Source: Maniola hyperantus (Eukaryota; Arthropoda; Insecta; Lepidoptera; Nymphalidae). Taken from it: a stretch of DNA of 64,000 bases. Positions 18,719 through 31,500 of this stretch are shown here, one piece after another. The notes under the pieces are model-generated. The model had not been told where the DNA came from, searched no databases, and worked only from the letters and a program-made list of their open reading frames with translations. The stretch is from assembly GCF_902806685.2 (NCBI RefSeq), contig NC_048553.1, forward strand, positions 620,001-684,000, read 5' to 3'. Both the position numbers and the translations under genes were made by a program. Numbering within the stretch: position 1 is the stretch's first letter; each line of letters begins with the position of its first letter.

Positions 18719-21070
18719 AATAAGTTAAGAGCGCTCTATCCATAGGTAAGTATATAGATTCATGGATTTCAATAAAACAATCTCACATTTTGAAATAAGT
18801 GTTTATTTAGCAGGTCGCGTTTGCTATGAAGGCAAGGTAATAAATACAACGAGGTTCGTATAAAAATATACAAATTACAAAGGTAAGTTTGTATATGGAC
18901 GGATTTACATTTACAACACTCAGTGTACAAAAATATACAAATAAAATTACAATAAACAAATATAAAATTAAGTACCTACCTACGTATAAAATAAATGTCA
19001 AGGAATGTAATTCTTGAGATTCAAATAAGATTCACCGTCGCGCGTCGTGTTTATATCGCTATATAAAACCATCTTACATTTTAAGGGGGACCTTAATTTA
19101 ATTAAAGTTCAGCATTTGGCAGAAACTGTCCTGCAGTCATTGACTTACATATTACTTCGTATGGACAGGGCTATTGAACAAACAAAATGGCACCGACTCA
19201 GTGGTGCTTTAGCACCAATGCAACCTCAGTGACATCTGGATTTCAAACGGGTGGTTCATTAGTATCTAATAAAAGGGTACCAGAAGTGAGTTTAAAAGCG
19301 AGACAGAAAAGCAGGGCATTATAAACTATTTTTGGATTGGTTATTGGACTGTCCTCTCCTTTAAACTTGCGCGCAGACATTGGTCACACGCGCAGAGCTT
19401 ACCGAGAGGTTTTACTTTTTATACCAACCTAACTACAACATTAACCTGATCAGGGCACAAATTTACCATTACAACCAATCATTAAAAATAGCGACCTAAA
19501 CGCAAAGCATTTAATAGTCGAATGAGTCTGCGGTCTGAACGCAGACTAGCTTTAAAATTCATAAACCACGCGTATTCATATACCTACCATCGCGCATCGC
19601 CTCAAGATGGTGATGCAATACATCACGTGACTTCTGTCAGAGATAATTAATTAATATAAGTGCGATAACACTAAGAGGTGGCACTGATTTATTTGGTTTC
19701 AAAACCGTGAAAATTTTTGTTCGCTTGACCATATCTTGTCATTTATATCGATGCCTGCAGTCAATTCATGCAAAGTATGGAATTTAGTCGAAACTACCCT
19801 CAATCAACAAAATGTTGAATTAAAGCTATTTAAGTCTTAAGTTTAAAAAAACCGTTGTCAAACAAGTTATCAGAAAAAGTATTCTGAAATTTTAGTGACG
19901 CGCCCTGCAGCGCAGCTGAGGTGCGTTGGCACCTTTAGTAGGCAGGTATTCGTCGTTTAGCATACATTCATAGCACGCCAAGATATCGCTTAATATTTGT
20001 AACACGTACCTACCTACGATTCGGGTTATCAACAAAATTGGCGCCAGTTCAACTAGCTCGCGATAATAGATACCTACGTACTTGTTAGTTCAAAACCCTA
20101 TTTCAATTATTTTTATTTTGTACAACTACTTATATGTATAATGCCCCATAATACGTCGCAAATGCAATACGACTCGCGGACTTTACCTACGTTGATAAAG
20201 CTCCCAAGTGTCAACTGTATGAAGTTTCAACTCTCAGATGATCAACTCTCAGATGAACGATGCACGAACGCATAGATAACGAACAGACAGACATTATTTT
20301 TTAAGATAATAAGTATAAGATTTACATAAAGTGTTTGATTACACTTGAAGGAAATTTCGAAATGTTTTTTAATAGCTAACAGATATTGCGCAATCGACGG
20401 AATCTCAGACCGCATCTTTCAGGGCGCGATTCTCAAGGAGACGCAACTATTGATACAAATTTTAAAATTTATTTCGAAATCTCCTTTCTATTACTGTTTT
20501 TGGTTAATAAATATTTTTTACAATTTCATTACGAAAAAAATCGTAATCTTTAAACTACATCATCACAAGTCTATTATTGTTTCTCTACTGAGCGAAGGCC
20601 TCCTGTCTTATAGGAGAAAATGGTTCAGAGAAGGGTATATTTCCTCTGAAGCGGAACAGAGAGACACGCGTCTCTGTTACTTTACTTATTTTAAATAACG
20701 AGTTTTGAGAAATCTCATACAAAAACTGTCAAAATGTTAAATTACCTAGTTATTAGTTTAAATTGTTTTTGTTTTTTTGGTGGCAACACACCGTGTGTTT
20801 TAATAAAAATGTGCACTGATGTTATAGGCTGCGTGGAAACAACCTGACGCTTTTTTACCACTTCTATACATGTTATAAATTCTGTGACCAATACCTACTC
20901 AATATAACTACACTGTGGGTCTTGTCTTCATTTCAGTAATATGAAATATGATCTGAGCTATTAACTAGTGAGTAAGCTATGTAATATGTTAGCTAATCTA
21001 ATATGTCAGTATGTGTCAAGGTGTACCAATACATTACATACTATATTAAGTCCTACATTATTTACAAGGT

Positions 21071-21260
21071 ACAATTGCAATTCACGAAGGCGAGTGAACT
21101 GTACTTGTGGTTACGTGATACGTCGTAGACACGGACATTGCGTAAGTGTGCGTGCATGTCGGACCAATCAGTCAAGAGCAAGCGCTTGGTACACACACAT
21201 TTACTGTACCTTAGTTATACCAATACTCAGCCAAAGAATCAAGTTGACTTGTCAGACGCG
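21071..21260. mobile_element. MITE family T4, partial copy
   Basis: Starts GCAATTCACGAAGGCGAGTG, then the CCAATCAGTCAAGAGCAAGC centre seen in 18531-18718. The matching opposite end appears only near 21620-21650, so the copy is interrupted or rearranged. Confidence 0.55.
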
Positions 21261-21938
21261 TATACCGAAAGGGACAAAACAACAAAAGAAATCACTTACG
21301 TATGAAAGCTTATGTTTCATAATTTGCGCTCGCTACAACTTTTACACAGCAATGCAACATAAAAGGCTTCTACACACCTTCAATACTAAATTTAAAACAG
21401 AAAACTAAATAAAAACTCGTAATATTCGCAATAAATTACTATCACAGAGGTACTATGACAAAGACAAAAAATGTGTTTTTGTCTTTATCACTTTTCATAG
21501 TTTTTCTATACACCTACCTTGTTCTAACAAGGTATTATTATTTTGATACCAAGTCTCCTTAATCCTTAGTCTGAGTACCGATAGGTACGACATAAACGGC
21601 AAGCATGAACCACGACCACTCGCGTTCGTAAAATGCAAGAACTGTAACATAAGTAATGTTGCTTTTGACTAACTCCTAACAATGGGCACTGCATATCGCA
21701 AAACACAGTTGACATAAGCTAAGTATGATAATATATGTACAAGTCATTCATAGCAGAAAAACGTTTAGGTCAAATTACATGGTCAAAAGCAATCTTTGGA
21801 TTATTATTGCCTATACATTGTAGGCCAATGAAATAAAGTTTTTTTACACTACAATAGATATACTACATTCTATTAGCTGCCTACATTATATTTCCAAATA
21901 ATATCAATTTTAGTGCCATGTGATTCTTATAAATAAGT

Positions 21939-22081
21939 TAAGCCTGGTATCCACTTAAGCGATGTGTTAAGGAGACCAATCAGATTAATGATTGACAGAT
22001 GACAAAAAATTATCATGTCATCTATCAATAATCTCATTGTGCTGCTACCCAGATCTCTGCTTTGGTGGATACTAGGCCTTA
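21939..22081. mobile_element. Foldback MITE (~143 bp)
   Basis: Ends TAAGCCTGGTATCCAC and GTGGATACTAGGCCTTA, with further internal pairing, just downstream of the Wsck stop. Confidence 0.65.
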
Positions 22082-22141
22082 TGTTTACAAAAGTATTTCT
22101 GATGAAATAGTGAAGTACATCGTACAGCTATTAGTAAGTCT

Positions 22142-24325
22142 TCATGTTACAATTTCATACTGTGGCACGTGAGGTTCATAGCTGAACCCGTTGTAATGAG
22201 TAAAGCTGAGACAACTGGACCCCGGCCCCTCCGCAAAGTGAGTCAGCTCATTCAGGAGGGAGGAGAAGGGGGGTCTCTCATCCGGGTCCACTTGCCAACA
22301 CTGTAAGCACAACTGGAAGAGTCCATCAGCAACATAAGATGGTTGAGAAGGACGCATGCCCCTCAAAACCCTGGCTGCCACATCCTTGTTCCCTGTGTGA
22401 GCATACGGTGTCGCTCCTATAGTCAAAGCCTCCCACACGAGCACACCATACGACCAAACATCTGCTTTAAAATTAAATCGGCTCTGTCGTAACATTTCAT
22501 GTGAAGTCCATCGAGTATAATCCGGAGTCTCATGCAGAGGACGGATGTGAGAGAGTCCGAATCCTGCAACTTTAGCCACCCCGTTGTCACCAATCACTAT
22601 GTTCCTGCAACTCAACCTTTTGTGCATAATTTTTTTGGTGTGCAAATATTCCATCCCGCTCGCCACGTCCACACAAACCTGGACAGCTTTGCTTTCACTC
22701 AGAAGGCAAAATTTATTGTTCTGAAGATCTCTATGTCTACTCTGCAACAGTAACTCTTTGAGGGTAATTTTTGTGTCCTGTAAAACTACAAACAGTGTTG
22801 TGCTCGTCTCACAGATACCGATAAAGGCGATCAGGTTTTCGTGCTCGTTAGATTTAATGAGTAGGTCCAGTTCTTGAAGCATCAGTTTCTTGTCCGGTTT
22901 CTCCAGGTCCCTGTCGGATATGACCTGGACTAAGCCGGGAGTTTGAGCACCGTGCTGCTGGACTTTGCCTCTAGTGAACTTTCCATAGCTTCCCAAGCCG
23001 ACTACGCAAGAAATATCTATTTCTATCAAGTCTCTAGGAATATTCCAGAGTTTACGTTTCAAATTGCCATAGTAATCCACTCTTTCGTCTTGTTCCTGAA
23101 GGAATCCTGAGTTCTCTATCTCCATGCACGGCTCACTCAGGCTCAAAGGCATGGATTGAGAGCATCTCTGCATCCGCACCATGTGAATCTTCTTTCTCAA
23201 GACTATGAGCGCGCCGACACCTATCAAGAGCAGCACCACACCTATTGCTATGCCCGCGCCGAGCGCCACCACCATGGGAGAGTACTCCTCAATCTCATTA
23301 ATATTTAAAATTATCTTCTTTGTTGACTCAGCATACCTGACTTTCTTCACATGATTTTTTTCACTGACAACTCCGAGTGAAACCTCTATATCATTGGTCA
23401 GAGGTAGGGGAGCATTGTAGTACCCATTGTAAGTTCTTCCGTTGCCTATTATGAAGTCATTCTTGATGTCGTCCGGGTCTAGCTCTGCAGTGATGTAGTA
23501 AGGAAGACCTTGCTCGTCTGCATAGGAGTGATTGCCGAGGTTTTCTATTATGATGCCCTGCTGGTAGAGCTCTATGGATACTACGATTCTGTACATAGAG
23601 ACAGGGCCATTCACATTTTTTGCTTCAGGAATATGGACAAGCATCTCATCGCCGTGCCTCTCTCTCATTTCTATATTGGGAGGGCTCGGATCTGGAGTGC
23701 CGATGATTGTTTCGACCACGGTTCCAATGCTGGCACCTTCTTCTTTATAATTAGTTGCGGCCACGCTTATATTGTACACAGAACCGGGTTGAAGATTTGG
23801 CAGTTCTGATTGGAGAGTGGTGTTGGGTACTGCCCAAGCGACTGGCAGGAGGGCTGCGGTGGCATATGTTTCCACTACGGAAGCTTTGATGACATACCCT
23901 GTGATGCGTGTGAAGGCTTGCGGCGGCGTCCAGCGCAGCCTCACGGTTGTTTCGGTGATGTTCAGCACCTGTATGGACATGGGGGGGCCTGGCGCCGTCA
24001 CCTCTGTGTCGTACACGCTGGCTGCGTTGTCTCCGCCACATTTCTGTGTCTCGTTCTTCGGACACGGCGTATCACACGAGTCTAGCTCGAGCTTAAACTG
24101 CCCGGGCTCGTTCCCACAGAAACAAGTCGACTCATTACCTATTAGAGCGTACTTGTAATACACTTGTTCGCAGGCCGATAAGCATACGTCCACAGACTGC
24201 CCTGTGTGAGTATTCAACACGTCTTCTTTGAACCTATAGCAGCCGATGTAGTCGCCCCGGTCTGTACTAGCATAATTAATGTACAAGAAAATTACCGCAA
24301 CCAGTAACGGACACGGGGGTTCCAT
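22142..24325 (-). CDS. Wsck: Wsck-like WSC/FN3 receptor pseudokinase, single exon
   Basis: A 727-residue uninterrupted frame. Residues 1-20 are a signal peptide. A Cys-rich WSC domain spans about 24-108 and an FN3 domain about 112-212 (PGPPMSIQVLN, LRWTPPQ, YNISVAATN). Extracellular spacer to about 350 is followed by a transmembrane helix at 351-376 and basic RKKIHMVRMQR. A tyrosine-kinase-like fold spans 433-698: glycine loop GLGSYG (443-448), helix-C Glu485, DVWSYGVLVWE, and DERPPF. The ATP-binding Lys is absent (LVQVIS), the HRD motif reads HKR (568-570) and DFG reads GFG (588-590), so catalysis is very probably lost. The architecture matches Drosophila Wsck; its ligand and role are unknown to me. 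The start is the Met before the signal peptide. IntS1 lies head to head, 1.2 kb away. Confidence 0.9.
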   Translation of the reverse strand: MEPPCPLLVAVIFLYINYASTDRGDYIGCYRFKEDVLNTHTGQSVDVCLSACEQVYYKYALIGNESTCFCGNEPGQFKLELDSCDTPCPKNETQKCGGDNAASVYDTEVTAPGPPMSIQVLNITETTVRLRWTPPQAFTRITGYVIKASVVETYATAALLPVAWAVPNTTLQSELPNLQPGSVYNISVAATNYKEEGASIGTVVETIIGTPDPSPPNIEMRERHGDEMLVHIPEAKNVNGPVSMYRIVVSIELYQQGIIIENLGNHSYADEQGLPYYITAELDPDDIKNDFIIGNGRTYNGYYNAPLPLTNDIEVSLGVVSEKNHVKKVRYAESTKKIILNINEIEEYSPMVVALGAGIAIGVVLLLIGVGALIVLRKKIHMVRMQRCSQSMPLSLSEPCMEIENSGFLQEQDERVDYYGNLKRKLWNIPRDLIEIDISCVVGLGSYGKFTRGKVQQHGAQTPGLVQVISDRDLEKPDKKLMLQELDLLIKSNEHENLIAFIGICETSTTLFVVLQDTKITLKELLLQSRHRDLQNNKFCLLSESKAVQVCVDVASGMEYLHTKKIMHKRLSCRNIVIGDNGVAKVAGFGLSHIRPLHETPDYTRWTSHEMLRQSRFNFKADVWSYGVLVWEALTIGATPYAHTGNKDVAARVLRGMRPSQPSYVADGLFQLCLQCWQVDPDERPPFSSLLNELTHFAEGPGSSCLSFTHYNGFSYEPHVPQYEIVT

Positions 24326-25543
24326 TGTTTATATTCCTCGCTGACTCACACACAATGTAACAGGCGTAACAAACTACACATTGCTTTAAGTTAATTACTG
24401 TGTATTGTATTATGATAATTAATAAAACACATGTTCTTTTAATACAAAATACGGTGAAATCGATTGCTGACGATGCGGAATAATGCGGAATCGGATGGAT
24501 CGGAATTCGGAAATACAACGCGATTAACGATTTTTTTTTGACGTTGACAGCGGATTGGTCTGTGGCTAACAGTGACATTAATGCTCACAGAGCTAATACT
24601 ATTGACACAACTTGCCTTTACTCTATGGGTGGAATCGGGTAAAATATGGGTAAATCATGGTGAAATGGTGAAATCTATAGAGCGCACTCTGACAATATTT
24701 CCATCACATTTCCATACATAACATTCATCCAACAGAGAGTATGTTAGTTAATCACTACGTTTTAAGAGACGGGACTTTCATACAAAACCGAAAAATCAAA
24801 AGTATATGAATTGGACCGCATGATTTAATACCAACATTATAACACTAACATTGACAGATAGACAGTACTGCCAACATAACCAAACAAGTAGCAGAAAAAA
24901 TACCTTTAGAAGTAGCCCTATTGTGACTCTTACTGTTAGAGCGAGATAGCTAAATACATTTAAGCTCTTATTAGAACGTGACAAAATGATAAAGTTTTGT
25001 CCTTATCACCGTGGCCACTTTTTTGTTTGTCAAGATGTATTTGTACGTGAGATCTTGACAAACAAAGGTTATGTTGACTCAAGTATTTTAAAGAAATAAT
25101 TGATTTGTTTTGTTGTTTTTGAAGTTATTGTGCAATGATGGGATGCAGTATACTAGGCTACAATAGCCGAAGCGAACGTAAAATAGACGGAATAACATTT
25201 CACAACTTACCTCTGCTTAAGCGAGAGGGACTGAGGGGGCCACGCTAGTTGCATATCTGTGTATCTGTGCTACTAGGGTTCTTTGCGGCTGTCTTTTTAT
25301 GATCGCACAGTAAATTTTTATTTACAGTCAAAGAGAATAACCTAATTAATGAGCTATTACTCTGTGGTTGCTGTTGTGTCCATTTCAGTCATCCATTTCA
25401 TACAAAAATGCTACGAAAGCTTCGTTTGCCTGTATGTTTGCACATAAATATATTTAAAATATTTTTTTAGGTAAAAGTTGACCTAATCGTGATATGCTAG
25501 GTGCTAACATGCGTGCTAACAACTGAACGGTGGACAAGAAAAT
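24326..25543. promoter_or_regulatory. Intergenic region between divergent Wsck and IntS1
   Basis: It must hold the promoters of both genes. No TATA box is convincing. A palindrome end of family T2 (CTATAGAGCGCACTCTG) is at 24672-24690, and a THAP-like MITE occupies 24905-25260. The first 30 bases before the IntS1 ATG are A-rich. Confidence 0.5.
24905..25260 (+). mobile_element. MITE carrying a THAP-like coding relic
   Basis: The first part (AGAAGTAGCCCTATTGTGAC...CACCGTGGCCACTTT) and last part (AAGCGAGAGGGACTGAGGGG) recur at 36137-36390. The middle contains ATG at 25135 and 37 codons to TAG at 25246-25248 reading MMGCSILGYNSRS, then DGITFHNLP. That resembles the start of a THAP zinc finger (C-x-x-x-x-C, later FHxxP), but the second Cys is Tyr. 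I infer a P-element or THAP-transposase derivative. Confidence 0.5.
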
Positions 25544-28500
25544 ATGGAGCGCGGAAAAATGTCATCAACCGGCCGCGGGGGCAAGAGCAAAGCCCCACAG
25601 CACCCTCAGGACATCTTCGCTTTGGGCAGTAAATCCACTGTTGTGGTGTCCCGCGACTCGGAAAAGAGGAATATTCATAAACCTTCTACAAGTGGTAGGT
25701 ACTTATTCAAGACTATCGGCTGTATTTACTATCAGAAATATCTGAGATGCATCAGGAGGCACTATTCCGTCAGAACTTTGCTGGAGTCTGCTTCTGATGT
25801 TCACCGCATGCACGCTAAACCAGTAATTTGCTGGATCAGAATGTCCAAATTCTTCAGACAATTTGTACTACACATCGCATTCCATTTGAAATTTGTTTTT
25901 AAATCAGAGACCTGGTGGCATTTATATTTTTGTTATGGTCACTCTGTCACGCTTAAAATGCAAATAACTCTGAAATGCCCAAATCGAAAATCGAACTCCT
26001 GGCCCTCCAAATAGAAGGCTGATAACTCAACCACTAGGTTATCACTACTATCCAATTTATTACTCTTCTTTGTCTAGTTCTATCCCATGCTATGTAGGGT
26101 CAGAACAACATGTCTTTTTCCTCCACTCTTCTATCATACGCCAAAACTTTATCTACCCCTTTTACTTGTATACACATATCCTCTTCACGCAATCTATCCA
26201 CCTTTCCTTTGGTTTTGATCTGCTCTTTTTCCTTCCACATGTCTTATTTCTTACTACAGTAAACTTTTAAATTGTATAAGGAGTGGGTGAAAGAAAGCGT
26301 GAACCAGCAGGGTTCGGCAGCGCGCCGCCCAGCAAACGGGCGCGCATCGGCTCGCCGGCGGAGGCCGTCACCGGCACCTCGTTGGAAGTAGACCCGGTGG
26401 ACCTGGTGCCCAATGTGCTGCAGGCTTTGGATACACATAATTCGGACAAATTGGTTTGTAGATTGTTGTTCCTTTTACAACAGAATTCATCACTTAACAT
26501 CAGGTGACCCACCTGCTGATTTGCTCGCTATCTTTAATTTTTTTTAAAAATGATGTCTTTTTCAGGGTTCTGTACCCAAGGTGTGACAATGAGACCCTAT
26601 TGCTAAATCTCTGTATCTCATGAACCATATGAACATAATAGGCAGAGTTGATAGTTTCAGTGTGTATTTTTATGGTGGCTATAACAACAAATAATAAAAA
26701 ACAAAATGGCGGATTTTAAAATTGGTTGCCATCCAAATTAAAAAAAATTAAAAAGTGCATAGTGTTATATCTCCGCACCGTACGAATTTATTATAAACTA
26801 GCTGATGCCCGCGACTTCGTTTGCGTGGAATTAGGTTTTTAAAAATCCTGTGGAAACTCTTTCATTTTCCAGGATAAAAAGTAGCCTAATGTCACTCTTC
26901 AGGTCTTTATCTATACACATGCAAAAGAACACGTCACTCCGTTGCACCGTTGCGACGTGATTGAAAGAGAAACCAAGAAACAAACACACTTTCGCATTTA
27001 TAATAAGGGTACAGATTTATTTTTATGAATCATAGTTTTTGATTTATCGTGCAAAATGTCGAAAAAATACGACTGTACTGCGGAACCCTTGGTGCGCGAG
27101 CCTGACTCGCACTTTTATTGTATTAGGCTACACCTTCAAACACTATGTTTTAATTTGTTCACAGTTGGGCCTTCTCACTGGCTCAATACGTCTCCTCAAG
27201 TCCCAGCGCTCCAAACCAGACCCCATATTGTGCATGAGTATGCTCTACCTGACCAAGATCCGCCCCAACATGTTCGCCCACGAGACGGTCACACAAACAC
27301 TGTGCACGTTGCTGAAGAGGGAGCAGGGGGCAGCCTTCAAGAGCAAGGGCAACCCGCTCGTGTTCGTGCTGGCCTGCAACATGCTGTACGCGGGGCACCG
27401 GGACAGCAACAACTGGCCGGACACTTTCATAAAGGTAACATGCTGTACAGCAACAACCTCTCTGGTGAGCATCTGGTATAAGTCCCGCAAATAGCTAATG
27501 CGCGTGGTCACCATTTTAGTGACGTCAGCACTAGACTGAAGTTTCGAGCTGAGGGTATATTTTTATTTCGGCTGACGTCAAAATGACGTCATTTCGATGT
27601 TAATGACATTTCGAGACATGGTTCCAGCGCTGTAGTAATTTGCGAGACTTATACCTCAGATGTTTACACTAGAGGTTTGTGTCTGAGCTTTTCTGGAGAC
27701 GCGGCGTGTTGCGTGTCGCGTCGCGCTGTCAATTCAAACATTATGGCCAAGTATGAGAGTGTTAACTGGCGGAGCACGCGGCGGGGCACCCGGCGTCGTG
27801 CACGCGCAGTTACATGTAGACACGCGGCGAAGCACGCGATGATATTCGTGAAACGAGACCATATATCGCTATATGATTGTATTATTGCCTGTGACACCGC
27901 GACCACCGACTCGGGCCCCGTCGCTGGTTTCTCGGAACGCCTCTCCATCAACTAACAATCTCGTGACGCACCGCGCGGCGCGATGCGCCAAGTGACCTAC
28001 CTTAGGTACCTACTGGAATAGGTAGGCTACCTATTCGAGTTGTTGCACTGCTGTACAAGACAATTATCTCACGCTGTATTTTGTAATGCCTCAAATAAAC
28101 TTTTTTCTTTATTTCAATGGCTGTCTCCAGGTATACATCGAAGACGCGCTGAACGAGCGCTGGTGGGTGGAGTGCGCGTGGTGCAAGTGCCTCGTCGACA
28201 ACATCGTCACGGCGTTCGCCACCAAGCAGCCCCCCGCACACCTCATACCCAGCGACAACACGTTAGGTAACGTAGGCTTCAAAGCAGTCACTCATTGCAA
28301 GAAAGAAACATTGAAAATAATTTTTTCACTGTATTTAGCACCTACCGGAGTATACGTTTTGTTTTCAACCTGGGCGGTCTACTTGGCTTCTGGAGTGAGC
28401 TTGGATGGCTGGAGTGAAGACTTCGGCGGGGAGGGGTGATGCACGCACAACAGACGGAAACGTTTAAGTGCGGAAACCAGCCCAGAATGAAGAAGAAGAA

Positions 28501-31500
28501 GAAGAAGTATACGTTTTTCGCCACAATAAATTTTTTATCAACAAAAATACAGTACCTAATTAAGTATCTAAATTAAATATGTCGTTTGGTGCCAAAATGC
28601 GAGTGTGTGCATAGGCAATGTAAACGGCCAAGGGCGACGTGTGGAGTTCCCGCGATGATTCCAAATAGCTAGAATCCAGAGCCGTGGAGCAGGTCAAACT
28701 GTACTTTAATAAAAAAAAAATTTTTCAAGAATAACTTTTAATATTTTGCCAACAAAATAGTGCTTCAATATGTAATTCCGTGCGCGTTCAGCTTTACTAC
28801 AACCGCGCATAAAAGCTACACTTCCTTTTAGGTACAATGTCCCCGTCAGGATCCGGATCTCCCTTAATGGGCAGCACTGAGGAAGACGTCGACAATACCG
28901 AGCTGGAATATTCCGTGTTTCCTAGGTAACAAGAACTTCTTACAATCTCTATTCTCTACCCATGTAATAAATGCAAAAGTCTGTGTGTTTGTTGATTCGT
29001 TGGTTTGTCCTTCGATCAGTACCCGTAGTATAAGATTTTACGTCACACCAAACGTTGCTAGAATTCGAGAGTCGAAACACTTCTGCGTTATAGTAAACTG
29101 GATCTTAAAAGCCTTGTTTTAAAGCTCAAGTTTGTCTACACATCTACAGCCAGCGCTCCAAGCGGAAACATTGCGAAATTAAAATCAGTGGTATTGAATT
29201 TTTTACTCCAATTCAAGGCTCTTTAGGTCCATTTTACTTTGATGTTATTGTGTTTCGATTCTCGAATTCTAGCAACGTTTGGTGAGACGTAAAATCTTAT
29301 ACTACGCCTACAGATGTGTTCTCCTCTCGCCATTTTACTATCAGACCGTGAGGCACCACAAGGGTCTGCACGTCTACATAGTCGAAATCCCACGGGCACG
29401 TAGATACAAAGCGATTCGCTTCCTCGTTCCTAATAGGCTGTGCTACAATATGGAATTCCCTTCTGCCTTCAGTTTTCCCCTCTAGGCTCTACCTATAATG
29501 TACTACCTCCAAAAAAAGTGTGAATAGGCACCTTCTAGGCGGGCGCGCTCCACCTTACACTGCATCACCTACCTGAGACTAGACGCATAATGATACACGT
29601 CTATTGACATCCAAACCACGCGTGTCTACAAAATTTTAACAAAGGGACAACTCAAATAAGCCGATAAATCGACCAATTTCGACGAAATGCCAACACACAA
29701 CAAATCTAATGAATTCTTTTTCTCAATCGTTCACTCTTGACAGAGTGGTCGTGGCTATGAATTCTTCACTGCCGCGTATGCGATCTCGCTCCAGCTACTT
29801 CTGTTGGTGGCATTACATGCACGGAGACAGGCGTGTTTCTTGCAGAGCGGATTCCATCGAAGCCCATCCACCTTGTTGGGGAACGCCCACGTGGGCTTGT
29901 GCCTTCCACTCGAACGTGTACCACGAGGTGTTCGATAGTACCACTCTTCCTTGTAGTGTGCCCTAAGAACTTGAGGATTCGCAATTGTACTAGTATCTAT
30001 CAATCAAACCAATAAAAATCATTTAAAAACAAAAAAAGCACAAAAGTACTTTGTGTGGATGAAGTTTTTTACTATTTTTGTTCCTGCAGATATTCCAGCA
30101 GCTACGAGTCTGTAGAGGCTCTGGTGCTGGAAGCCATCAGGGAGCAAATCCAGCGCAGGGCCGCGCCCGATGCCATCGGGAAAGGCTTCCTCAAGCTACT
30201 CTCGGCTACTTGCGGCTTCCCTGAGGTGAGTTGCGTTGAGGGAATCTAACTGACTGACATATCAACGGACAGCTGAAACTGCTGGGTCTAGATTCTTGAC
30301 TCGGAGTCGGACTTACGCTAAGAGAAGTGGCCGAATTTTCGATTGCCTTGACTTAGAAAGAAGCTTATTTTTTAAAGCTCCCAAGGGGCCGGACGAAGTC
30401 GCCGGCATCATTTAATAGACGTTAATTTGAAACTTATTTAATTAAATTTCATATTGTTCTAGATCCGTATGATAGCAGCGTCTAGGTTGGAAGCTTGGCT
30501 GCACTCCGGCAAGTTGTGGCGCGCGGCGCAAGAGCTATTGGCACATGTGTGCGCCAACGCGGCCGCTTCTGGGCCAAGCGCCGCGAGGGACCACGAAGTG
30601 TTGGCCCAACTGGCCCGCATGCGGTTGAAGACCAAACCCTTACAAGCTGCTTACCAGTCCTGCCTCAGGTAAATATCGTACTTCTATATCTATAATATAT
30701 AAAAAGAAAAGCTGACTGACTGACTGTTCTATCAACGTACAGCTCTAACTACTGGACGGATTCGGGCTGAAATTTGGCATGCAGATAGCTATTATGACGT
30801 AGACATCCGCTAAGAAAGGATTTAAAAAAAAAAATTGATTCCTAAAGGGGTAAAACAGGGGATTAAAATTTGCGTAGTCCACGCGGATGAAGTCGCGGGC
30901 ATAAGCTCGTTAATGTAAGTGCGAAAGTGTGTTTTGGAAACTTGGCTACACTTCGGCAAGCTATGCCTTGGCACATGTATCTGCTAACTCAGCTATGTCT
31001 TAGGCTGAGATCTATAGAGCGCACTTTGACTTTGCTCAGACTAAGATTGAGTTAAAACGAGACAGATTTATGTGAGAGATATAGCTCTGTCTCGTTTTAA
31101 CTCTGTCTTAAGCCTAAGCTAAGTCAGAGTGCTCTATAGATCTCACCCAAGTCGTACGTGCAAAGCAGTACGTGTTCCGGTGTACTGTCACATGCATGCT
31201 CTGCATAGAGGGCTGTCGTGTCGGTGATACCTAGGATGGAAAGCTTGTGACGTTTGGATTGTGTTGCAGAGAGATGGTGTCGGAGAGTCCAGCACTGCTG
31301 CGCAGCGTGGTGACGCACACGATCTACAACGAGCTGTCCAACGTGCGCTCCCCCAACAACATGGCCGTCCTAGCAGCGCTAATCAACGCACAGCCGCAAC
31401 TGGTGCCCGCTGCGATGGCTGATACATACCAGGTTTTACTTTTATATACACCTTATTCGTTATTTTAAAATTTATTTTTACCAAAACACCACCAACAAAC

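Noticed and set aside
22532..24158. Plus-strand frames opposite Wsck
   Set aside because: Shadows of a strongly coding minus-strand frame with clear domains.
27677..27955. 92-codon frame and its antisense partner in IntS1 intron 3
   Set aside because: GC-rich intronic sequence without recognisable motif or matching splice phases; likely repeat-derived.
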